Shown here: in pieces, positions 7,701 to 13,957 of the stretch
How positions within the stretch are numbered: the stretch's first letter is position 1
How the letters are laid out: each line of letters opens with the position of its first letter
Origin: Bacillota bacterium
Lineage (GTDB): Bacteria; Bacillota; Clostridia; Acetivibrionales; DSM-1351
Direction of reading: 5' to 3'
Length of the DNA stretch: 13,957 bases
Assembly (NCBI GenBank): GCA_023417285.1
Contig: JAEZFR010000355.1
Coordinates: 1 to 13,957, forward strand
The notes under the pieces: generated by a model
What the model saw: only the letters and a program-made list of their open reading frames with translations
Told to the model about the DNA's origin: nothing
Databases searched by the model: none
Made by a program: the position numbers and the translations under genes

Positions 7701-8736
7701 CTCTGATTATGTAATAGCTGACCTCTTCATCAGGCGGTACCGTAATAAAAGTGGTATTGCTATCCTCTATAAGCATTGGTATAGGAACATTACCTACATA
7801 CTTGTCAATTTGGTAGGATACCTTTACGTCAGATGTTGAAATACCTGTAACTACAGGACTCCAATCCAACCTCCATATAGTGCCTGCATCACTGGTTGAG
7901 AGCTTGGTGGTCTTAACAAGTATAAAAGTGCTTACAATTGAAGTAGGAGATGCTGGATTTTTCTTGATCTCAGGGTCAGAAATCTCAGGCTCAACCTTTA
8001 CATAGTAAACTCTACCAGAATCTTTGACGTTATGAATGTATTCTAATGTACCATCTGTTTGATTTAATCTAACAGGACCGTTATCACTAATCTGTTCATC
8101 CGATATATAAATAGGTAAAGTATTGGCAAAATCCTTGTTTTCAGATACATAAAGTTTGTAAGATACGCGCTTACCTTCATTCCAAACATCGTCCCAAATA
8201 ATTTTTATCTGAGTAGTACCCCATGTAATAGTTTGTAACTTAATGTCAGTAAGAAACTTTACAGTATTCGAGGCTACTGATTCATCTGATCTTAGTCTAG
8301 TATTGTTTGCACCTTCAGTATATTCATAATAAGCCTTTGCACTGGCCTTATATATAGTACCGGAATTAAGGTTCCTCAATCTAAGAGCTGCGGTATCTGC
8401 TGGAATATCCTTTTCCTTGAGTATAGAAGGCTTAGGTGCTCTATATCCTTTTGCCTGTTCTTCAAGATAGATATTTACATATTTGCCGCTAATAGAGATA
8501 TTGGAGGGATTTGCTACCGATGCCCAGCCTATATCAGCATAGTACCCCGAAGCACCGCCGTCAGCGGAACTATACCCAATTGCTGGCTCAGAGTTGGGAT
8601 TTAGTGCAGTAATAGCAAGCTTTTGTGGTGAAGGCTGAACTGGTATGGAGGGAGCAGCCTGAACTGTTCCATAGCAGTATGTAGTTAGTGTAAATGCAAG
8701 TGCAGTTATTGCTGCAAGCAGTCTTTTTCTTCTCAT
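4765..8736 (-). CDS. Giant Fn3-repeat SLH-anchored surface protein (1323 aa)
   Basis: This is a secreted multidomain surface protein of unknown specific function. Residues 1-27 are a signal peptide (MRRKRLL, hydrophobic core, TVQA/AP). About six Fn3-like domains span 30-927, marked by recurring signatures LAPNHTYYFKI, LKPNTTYILWVRA, LSPDTQYYFWIQA and LKSNYRYFARLYA, each closing a domain before a Pro-rich linker. An alternating-Asp linker (about 931-941) leads into an unnamed module (942-1157). Three SLH repeats end the protein: about 1159-1209 (degenerate), 1212-1250 (CTREQ) and 1266-1318 (SVTRGE). I see no catalytic motif; Fn3 domains here probably act as spacers or for binding. AAAGG lies 9 nt before the ATG at 8736; the ATG at 8745 abuts that site and cannot use it. 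It follows the 1637-residue paralogue and precedes the small SLH gene, all on one strand. Confidence 0.9.
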   Translation of the reverse strand: MRRKRLLAAITALAFTLTTYCYGTVQAAPSIPVQPSPQKLAITALNPNSEPAIGYSSADGGASGYYADIGWASVANPSNISISGKYVNIYLEEQAKGYRAPKPSILKEKDIPADTAALRLRNLNSGTIYKASAKAYYEYTEGANNTRLRSDESVASNTVKFLTDIKLQTITWGTTQIKIIWDDVWNEGKRVSYKLYVSENKDFANTLPIYISDEQISDNGPVRLNQTDGTLEYIHNVKDSGRVYYVKVEPEISDPEIKKNPASPTSIVSTFILVKTTKLSTSDAGTIWRLDWSPVVTGISTSDVKVSYQIDKYVGNVPIPMLIEDSNTTFITVPPDEEVSYYIIRASVTKNGIPVYPDNVKILSDKIILKDQEIPATPPTPELVSEFKDSAGNYIIAYSDIESGVDGSIIKKGELGKDTATILWRAPKKADGSIDKSIRYDIWLINDPNNIDTPGNSDVLVTNFIPTDNNYVKDSANNNEVIGYKYKLEGLAPNHTYYFKIVAKKTFAEEVDGIIQSVDRVSNPSLKVVITLAGGAIDTPLIPSNPPLEIKKESGKYLITDKQVTILLKNRWYEQFDAVTGKWSFIRADKTTLNDTPPYDPTKTPPDGLNYRKVEYDEGVTLSVGCTEYYEGIDISSITTYAMEKVSINANDPGEDQTLNAPENIPSATNPPLYKKHNIIVPVQNLKPNTTYILWVRAVRDGTTQLVSEPSNPIIFTTMPTKEQIVEKPIVPSFNYTYVADNFVDLGWEYKDNNTYYIKYGTVDDVSKATGNVTVTGEQIKASGVNYVRIPGLSPDTQYYFWIQAEAFSSDRSQSKKSEWSDSLTLRTAKDIPPSTPRGFGVKNTADAVGKNYITFEWIKEENISYVLEIASGVDYSDAKKYEAGSTSEFRVEGLKSNYRYFARLYAVDNTKKLTSLPTNSISVRTLRSSDDYDSDQDIDNVISGDMVEKGTSLVNGVWTVKIVGVNADRLVEIIKTDKKLDYWVDLTNPPSTPKAISVIISKKVMDNLEQLGENISLRTQQAEYLFKAGALSIQDGAAPNEKTFIFTITTSPAKPVTNQSELVFQNPLTQMDIAYDNGTAKNTIARLTTYMQVMLPYTDINSYKEGTTKGYIYNPTSGKWQKLATSAVFNSDLDKGSINMITETTGLFGVADITGNLYDDIYDHPYEQEIINVALAHKLKSVDSRLISPYATATLGDCVKFALDTLDYNYDNQFMDIAIKAGLVKAGSSGALNCTREQAAAIAAAVYEIKSAQRANASASSLASYKDYSSVDSALAQRVAFAVQNGFVPNVSGQYLYPKQSVTRGEVLYMLEKALVLSGEID

Positions 8737-8745
8737 AAATATCAT

Positions 8746-8750
8746 CCTTT
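8746..8750 (-). promoter_or_regulatory. Ribosome binding site deciding the 1323-aa gene start
   Basis: AAAGG ends immediately before ATG 8745 (zero spacing) but lies 9 nt before ATG 8736, so the second ATG is the likely start. The resulting N-terminus, MRRKRLL, is a typical signal-peptide start. Confidence 0.7.
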
Positions 8751-8790
8751 AAGTGTTTTTCATCCCTTTTGCAACCTTCTCTATTTCTGT

Positions 8791-8895
8791 AACCTTTAAG
8801 CTGTCACATAAGCAGGAATATCATATTTCTATTAACTTACTTCCATAACTTTAAGCAGTCATACAAGCATGAATATCATATTTCATTAATCTTAT
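8791..8895 (-). repeat. Two-copy 55-bp-period tandem duplication between the giant genes
   Basis: Segments 8794-8829 and 8849-8884 match at 32 of 36 positions with a 55-bp offset, including an identical 14-mer (GAATATCATATTTC, 8816-8829 and 8871-8884). Similarity fades beyond these limits. It fills much of the 173-bp gap after the 1637-residue gene. I see no open frame, T-tract terminator or convincing promoter in it. It could be a duplicated binding site or simply a local duplication. Confidence 0.85.
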
Positions 8896-8909
8896 TTTGG
8901 GGAACTGGG

Positions 8910-11900
8910 CTACTCGCCTGCAGCCTCAAGCATTTTCTGCATACCAACAGCAAATTCTCCCCTGGTAATAATTTTAGAAGGATTAAAGTTGCCCTTTGTG
9001 TCCAGTTCAAATATCTTCATAGCCATGCAAGCATACACCGCATTAGCATACCTATCGGATATGGAGCTATCATCTTTTATTGGTTTGTTATACATAATCC
9101 TGAGCTTGTCATAGTCTGCACCAGTCTTCTGGCAATAAAGCTTTATAATAACTGCCGCAGCTTCTTGTCTTGTAAGTGTCTTATTTATATTTGTAACATT
9201 AATAATCTTATCCAGCCCCACCTGTTTGGCCATCTGCTTTGAATCCTTGCCTGCTTCTACATCAATGCCTGAGAGGACCTGGTACATAAGTACAGCCTCA
9301 TTTACATTAATATTGAGCTGGGTGTTAAATGACTTATCTACCCCCGAGAACACCTTCGTTAGATCGTATTTAGCCGAAAGCTTTGTAATATAAGGTTTCA
9401 TAGCATCTGAAGAATCCACCGTGTCACCCGCATTCTTCGAGGAGAAAACAGTGTACTTTCCAGGTGCAGTCACAAAAAATGCTAGGTAATTTCCCTCCTG
9501 CTTGACGTTATTCTCAAGCTTCTTCCAGCTTTGAGCATTTTGATAGATGACATATGGGCTCATATTTCCAGTACCACTGAACGGCAATTTAACCCCTAAC
9601 GCAGAATCAAACTGAGTCAGCTTGGTAATATCTGAAATAACCCCTTGGGTGCTGCCTCTACCAAACAAATAGTCCTCTATGTAGTAACTAAGCTCATTTT
9701 CAACTTCACCTATTAATTGGTCAAGGTATTTGGAAACCTGAGTAGCTGTTCCAGTTACACTTGTATTATTTGGATTTTTTATAACTTGTACCTTCTTCTG
9801 TACCAAACCTGTCTTATCATTGTATAGCTTGTCCTTGATACTGCTGCTTATCGTACTCATAGCTTGTCTGCTGCCCAATGCATCAGCCGATAATGTGCTC
9901 ATCTTGGAAGCTGCTGTTGTTCCAGAAGGTGCTGTTGGCTGAACTGAGCTATTTGTGTTCTTGAGCTTCAGCATTGCGTCCTTATTTGAACTCACCGCTA
10001 AAATGTTTTTGAATATCTGAGATCCAGAAACATCAAAAGTATCGGGGCGTATAGTAAGCTCTACATTATTAGACTTAATAATAATACTCTTGTTGTACTT
10101 CTTCATTGCCTTTAGAACACTTTGCCCTAGATATATTTCATCTGTATTGACATTAGTATTAAGCTTTGAAAGATCAATGGTACAGGTAAATAAACCATAG
10201 CCCTCGAGAATATTTATTATCCTCTCGTCCTTGACTAAAATCTTATTAACGGTATTATTATCCTTTCCAACAACGAAGTACACCTCTTGTTCGAGTTTAC
10301 TTATCTTGTCTAAAAATTTAGCGGTTACATTAAGATTATCATCTTTATCATCATAATCGTCCTGATTGAATTCTGTTCTGGTATTAACAGGTCCTACATA
10401 CTTTGAAGGTGTTATGCTAACCGCATTTGCAGGATCAATCTTGTATGCCCTTACCTTAATATAGTACTTTGTATTAGATTTCAGCGGCAGATGATCTATA
10501 CTCCCGTCAGCAAGCTTAGTAGGTATAAGCTTAATTCGAGCGTTATAGGTATACTTGGTAGTACCTACTGTCTTTAAGTCTTTTTCAATATAATAAGGAT
10601 AGGTATTTGTAGTTACATCAACATACTGCTCAAGGTCAGCATTATTATTGAGAACTATATAATCAGTATCATCTTCTGTCTTTATAGCAATTTCAAAGCC
10701 CGTAAATGGGTCAACAGAAAAACCCTGCCACTTTATTTCAATATTATTGTAATCATTGCGAGTATACTTAGTGATGTTACTCAATACAGCATTATTTGAG
10801 GCTCTTACAACTCTGATGTCATATTTTGTATTGGGCTTAAGCTTAAATATCCTTCCATATAAGATGCTACCGTCCTTTACTATAGAGTACTGTGATTTTG
10901 GCAATACAGTATAATCCTCTTGCCCTGGAGCCTTTAGCAGTATCTTATAACTTTCAGTCGTTGTATTTGGCATTGTATCGTACCAGTAAAAAGGCAGCTC
11001 ACAATCATTAATAACCTGAAGCTGGGTTGGGCTTTCAATGAGTGATGTGGTTACAGGTATTGAAACCCATACGCTAGAGCGTACTCCCTTTGCATCTGTT
11101 GTTTCTGCGCGAAGACTGAAATAGTAAATCTTGTTTGGATAGAGCCAGGTATCTATTGTATATCTGCACTTTTTGGTGACGCTGTCATATTCAAACTTAG
11201 CTGGCATTGGTGAGAAGTTAGGATTTAGTGTAAGTTTGTCTTCGTTGTTATCAATATTGTTATCCTTATTTCCAAATGCGCTAATAAAGCTTAAGTACGT
11301 AGGGTCTAGCATTATTTCTGCATCTGTAGTCAGTGCATCAGGCTGAACAAAGTTTGTAGTACTGATCAAATCATAGGCTGCCGAATTCTCTTTTACTGTC
11401 CATTCAAAGGTAACCGTTTGCCCTGTTACCATAGGATTGCCATTTTTGTCTATTGCAATAGCAAAATCAGATGGTGCCAATGGCCTTTTTGCATCGTCGT
11501 CTGGCTTTCCAGCTTCACCTGTAGGTGTTGTAACTGAAAGCAGCTGGGTGCTAAGTGATTCTTTTTCAGTATTTTCGTTCACCATTTTTAAACGTACCTT
11601 TATATAAAAATAGTAGGTAGAGTTTGGTGAGAGAGACTTTCCAAAAGCTGCTACATTTCTAGGAGTAGTAAATTTATTGACTGTTGCATAAACCCATGTC
11701 GTAGTACCTAAAATTTGCTTTGTGAAATCAACATCCCCAACAACTGAAGGATCTGTTGACCCTATACGTATACCAGAATTTGAGTCGGGTCTGTTTGACA
11801 TATAAACATCATAAAACATGGCATCGTTAGCACTTGGGTTTGTTGTATAGTTTGGCCATTCAATCTTCAGGTCGTCAAAACGTAGCTTTATGGTAGCTTC

Positions 11901-13823
11901 AGCAGGGTCTGTTGCACTTGTTGGTTTAACTGTTGTTTCTACCCATTCAAGATATTTAGGGATAGGAACATCTCTACCCGTTGGTGACAGTGTAGTAAAG
12001 CTTGTTATAAGAGACCTGTCCGACATTTTGTTGGTATTTGTAGTGTCTCTGTCGGTCGCAAGTGTAGTGTACATCTGCATATAATATGTTTTGTTTGGCA
12101 ATAGGTATGAAGGATAGTTTTCGGCATTCTGCATTGTATAGGATGTTCCATTTTCGTCCTCACCCTTGAATAATTCATAACCCTTAATTGTATATGTAAG
12201 CTTTGAGCCATTGTCAATAATGTTAGGTGAATTTGCGCTAACAGCTTTTACAAGTCTATATTTAACCGGGAACAAGCCGTAGTTCTTGCCATTTGCTTGA
12301 AGCATTGGGGGCGGGTTTAAATCCAGCTCCTTCGGGTCAATGTTTAAAAGAAAATTGAAATATATATCGTTTTGTAGTTTACCCTTTATCTCGTCCCAGT
12401 TTGCTGGTTTATCCCATGAAATAGTAATGTTTGAGGACTTATCAGTTATCCCTGATGAAGCAGTAGGCAGTGCAAGGTCAACCTTAGTAACACTAATATT
12501 CCTAGGAACTGGAGGTCTTGCCACGTCATCGCTCATCTTATATGGCATTTTGAGAGACATAAGTCTGTCGGAAACACTGTCTGATTTTACAGCAATCCTA
12601 TAGTAGACCGTATTTAGGGAGTTCATGCCCGAAACAACTGTTATTGCATACTCACCGCTAAAATAGGTATCGTCCAGCTTTTTTCTAACTGTCCAACTGG
12701 TATCCTGGTCAGAAGGAACATTACTGGTTTGAACCTCGTAGTACAATCTGGGGATGCTTACATTCCCTTGACTTATACGATAAATACGAACATATACATT
12801 GTCAAAGGAGTCTTTAGTCAACATAAATCTGATAGGTGTATATGTATAATCTACTGAACCTGAAAGAGGATTCTCTGTGAGACCTTCTGCTACGCTACCC
12901 ACATATTGGTCCAAGCTGTTGAGGAACATTGTGTTCATAGTCATTTGGTATACAGTCCCCGGAAGAATTTCTGAATGTGGTAAAACATATTCATTGTCTC
13001 CTGCAGCTGAAATGGCCTGCGGCAATAAGTTTGCTCCTGTTACAGGGTTTCTGATAGCTTCTATTGAAGGCGCCAGCGTAGTGGCATCCTTAACTCCTAG
13101 CACGTAAAATGATAGTTGTCCCTTTACTGGGTCCCACTTAACTTTTGAAAATCTAGAAAGATTGGTATCACCTGAGATGCTTGCCGTGTAACTACCCGCA
13201 TCACCCATTTTGACACTTATGTTTGCTAATGCCTTATTTGTTTTGAGATTAATGGTGAAGTTTAACTTTCTGATGGAAGCATCTATTAAAGAAAGAGATT
13301 GATTTGCGTACTCCATTCTTGTTCCATTAAACACCATTGGCATATTCCATGTAAGTTTTAGTGAAGGTAACACACCTGACTCTACACCGCCCCCGGCAAC
13401 ACTTACCGGTTGCTGGTCTACCTGTTCTGAAAAAAAGGTTACTTGTGATAGAAAATACTGTACCCCACTGAAGGTTTGTCCACTTCTATCAGTTAACTGA
13501 ACTCGAAAATCATAGATTAAATCTGCTCTTATATTTTCAATAATTGCAGTATTCTTAGTAATATCTATTGGTATATTAATAGTCTCATAATTGGTTCCAA
13601 CTCCTGTTGGTACATGGTATTCTATTGTTCCGCTAGTCACATTCGGAACAGCGTCCCACCTTATATTAGCAGTCCCTGTAGATTTGTCATACTTATCGAC
13701 ATACACTTTTATAGGAGCTGATGCTGCAAAAACTGGTGTGAGTGCCGCTGTGAACATTGGAAGCAGCATACAGATTATAATAATAGCGGATATTAGCTTG
13801 TTTCTTGTACGAATTGGTCTCAT
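8910..13823 (-). CDS. Giant Fn3-repeat SLH-anchored surface protein (1637 aa)
   Basis: This is the larger of two paralogous secreted surface proteins, of unknown specific function. Residues 1-33 form a signal peptide (MRPIRTRNK, hydrophobic core, TPVFA/AS). About seven or eight Fn3-like domains span 35-1150, with signatures LLPNKTYYMQM, LSPNSTYYFYIKVR, LYPNKIYYFSLRA, LKPNTKYDIRVVRA and LKSNTKYYIKVRA. An acidic linker (1155-1162, DDYDDKDD) leads to a module of about 300 residues related to that of its neighbour. Here the module carries an insertion (about 1287-1420) with a Ser/Thr-rich start and a predicted helical part. Three SLH repeats end it: about 1475-1520 (degenerate), 1535-1565 (LTRQE) and 1585-1635 (ITRGE). 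AGGGGG is 6 nt before the ATG at 13823; the stop is TAG. The 134 bp upstream hold no gene. A perfect TATAAT at 13924-13929 (minus strand) lacks a good -35, so the promoter is unresolved. Confidence 0.9.
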   Translation of the reverse strand: MRPIRTRNKLISAIIIICMLLPMFTAALTPVFAASAPIKVYVDKYDKSTGTANIRWDAVPNVTSGTIEYHVPTGVGTNYETINIPIDITKNTAIIENIRADLIYDFRVQLTDRSGQTFSGVQYFLSQVTFFSEQVDQQPVSVAGGGVESGVLPSLKLTWNMPMVFNGTRMEYANQSLSLIDASIRKLNFTINLKTNKALANISVKMGDAGSYTASISGDTNLSRFSKVKWDPVKGQLSFYVLGVKDATTLAPSIEAIRNPVTGANLLPQAISAAGDNEYVLPHSEILPGTVYQMTMNTMFLNSLDQYVGSVAEGLTENPLSGSVDYTYTPIRFMLTKDSFDNVYVRIYRISQGNVSIPRLYYEVQTSNVPSDQDTSWTVRKKLDDTYFSGEYAITVVSGMNSLNTVYYRIAVKSDSVSDRLMSLKMPYKMSDDVARPPVPRNISVTKVDLALPTASSGITDKSSNITISWDKPANWDEIKGKLQNDIYFNFLLNIDPKELDLNPPPMLQANGKNYGLFPVKYRLVKAVSANSPNIIDNGSKLTYTIKGYELFKGEDENGTSYTMQNAENYPSYLLPNKTYYMQMYTTLATDRDTTNTNKMSDRSLITSFTTLSPTGRDVPIPKYLEWVETTVKPTSATDPAEATIKLRFDDLKIEWPNYTTNPSANDAMFYDVYMSNRPDSNSGIRIGSTDPSVVGDVDFTKQILGTTTWVYATVNKFTTPRNVAAFGKSLSPNSTYYFYIKVRLKMVNENTEKESLSTQLLSVTTPTGEAGKPDDDAKRPLAPSDFAIAIDKNGNPMVTGQTVTFEWTVKENSAAYDLISTTNFVQPDALTTDAEIMLDPTYLSFISAFGNKDNNIDNNEDKLTLNPNFSPMPAKFEYDSVTKKCRYTIDTWLYPNKIYYFSLRAETTDAKGVRSSVWVSIPVTTSLIESPTQLQVINDCELPFYWYDTMPNTTTESYKILLKAPGQEDYTVLPKSQYSIVKDGSILYGRIFKLKPNTKYDIRVVRASNNAVLSNITKYTRNDYNNIEIKWQGFSVDPFTGFEIAIKTEDDTDYIVLNNNADLEQYVDVTTNTYPYYIEKDLKTVGTTKYTYNARIKLIPTKLADGSIDHLPLKSNTKYYIKVRAYKIDPANAVSITPSKYVGPVNTRTEFNQDDYDDKDDNLNVTAKFLDKISKLEQEVYFVVGKDNNTVNKILVKDERIINILEGYGLFTCTIDLSKLNTNVNTDEIYLGQSVLKAMKKYNKSIIIKSNNVELTIRPDTFDVSGSQIFKNILAVSSNKDAMLKLKNTNSSVQPTAPSGTTAASKMSTLSADALGSRQAMSTISSSIKDKLYNDKTGLVQKKVQVIKNPNNTSVTGTATQVSKYLDQLIGEVENELSYYIEDYLFGRGSTQGVISDITKLTQFDSALGVKLPFSGTGNMSPYVIYQNAQSWKKLENNVKQEGNYLAFFVTAPGKYTVFSSKNAGDTVDSSDAMKPYITKLSAKYDLTKVFSGVDKSFNTQLNINVNEAVLMYQVLSGIDVEAGKDSKQMAKQVGLDKIINVTNINKTLTRQEAAAVIIKLYCQKTGADYDKLRIMYNKPIKDDSSISDRYANAVYACMAMKIFELDTKGNFNPSKIITRGEFAVGMQKMLEAAGE

Positions 13824-13957
13824 AAGTTTCCCCCTAAAAGCACGATTATCCTTAATTTACATATAAAGATATACCTAATAATAAAAATCTATCATTGACA
13901 TAACATGACAGCAATAGCTAACTATTATATCGACATAATATGGTTTTTAGCTTAGTA

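Noticed and set aside
12005..12217. Minus-strand 70-codon frame within the 1637-aa gene
   Set aside because: It is a different frame of the same strand as the large Fn3 gene, with no separate ribosome site or family features.
13895..13900. Perfect TTGACA on the plus strand near the window end
   Set aside because: The nearest -10-like sequence (TATTAT) is 22 nt away and no plus-strand gene is visible.
13924..13929. Perfect TATAAT on the minus strand upstream of the 1637-aa gene
   Set aside because: No acceptable -35 hexamer at 16-18 nt; in AT-rich DNA such a hexamer alone is expected by chance, so it is not listed as a promoter.

Overview
The window reads as chromosomal DNA from a low-GC, endospore-forming Gram-positive bacterium. 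The ywmB-murA-spoIID gene order, the sporulation gene itself, strong AGGAGG-type ribosome binding sites, TTG start use and large S-layer-homology (SLH) proteins built on fibronectin type III (Fn3) domains together suggest Clostridia. A cellulolytic Ruminiclostridium/Acetivibrio-like relative is my guess; the genus is inference. All six genes lie on the minus strand, so transcription runs from high to low coordinates, and I support no plus-strand gene.

Right part (about 3850-13830): three consecutive genes for secreted, SLH-anchored surface proteins. In transcription order these are a 1637-residue Fn3/SLH protein, a 1323-residue Fn3/SLH protein and a 283-residue SLH protein. The two giants share a layout: signal peptide, long run of Fn3-like domains, Asp-rich linker, an unnamed module of a few hundred residues, then three SLH repeats. 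They look like old, strongly diverged paralogues. The 173-bp gap between them carries a 55-bp-period tandem duplication. No convincing terminator separates the three genes, so they may form one transcription unit.

Left part (1-3765): the conserved cell-wall/sporulation block. YwmB (exported, TATA-box-binding-protein-like fold) and MurA (first committed step of peptidoglycan synthesis) are closely spaced and probably co-transcribed. A good intrinsic terminator follows murA. spoIID comes next; it encodes the lytic transglycosylase of the engulfment machinery, has its own ribosome binding site and is followed by its own terminator. In Bacillus the next genes are spoIIQ and spoIIID. The window ends in a leader that contains a Shine-Dalgarno sequence for such a downstream gene, plus an imperfect 30-bp direct repeat.

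Sequence context corrects three start codons relative to the longest open frames: spoIID, the small SLH gene and the 1323-residue gene. murA uses TTG. The least ordinary items are the paired giant surface proteins with their shared pre-SLH module, SpoIID's 87-residue basic cytoplasmic extension containing an 18-bp tandem repeat, and the two duplicated intergenic segments. I found no mobile element, CRISPR array, tRNA or rRNA.
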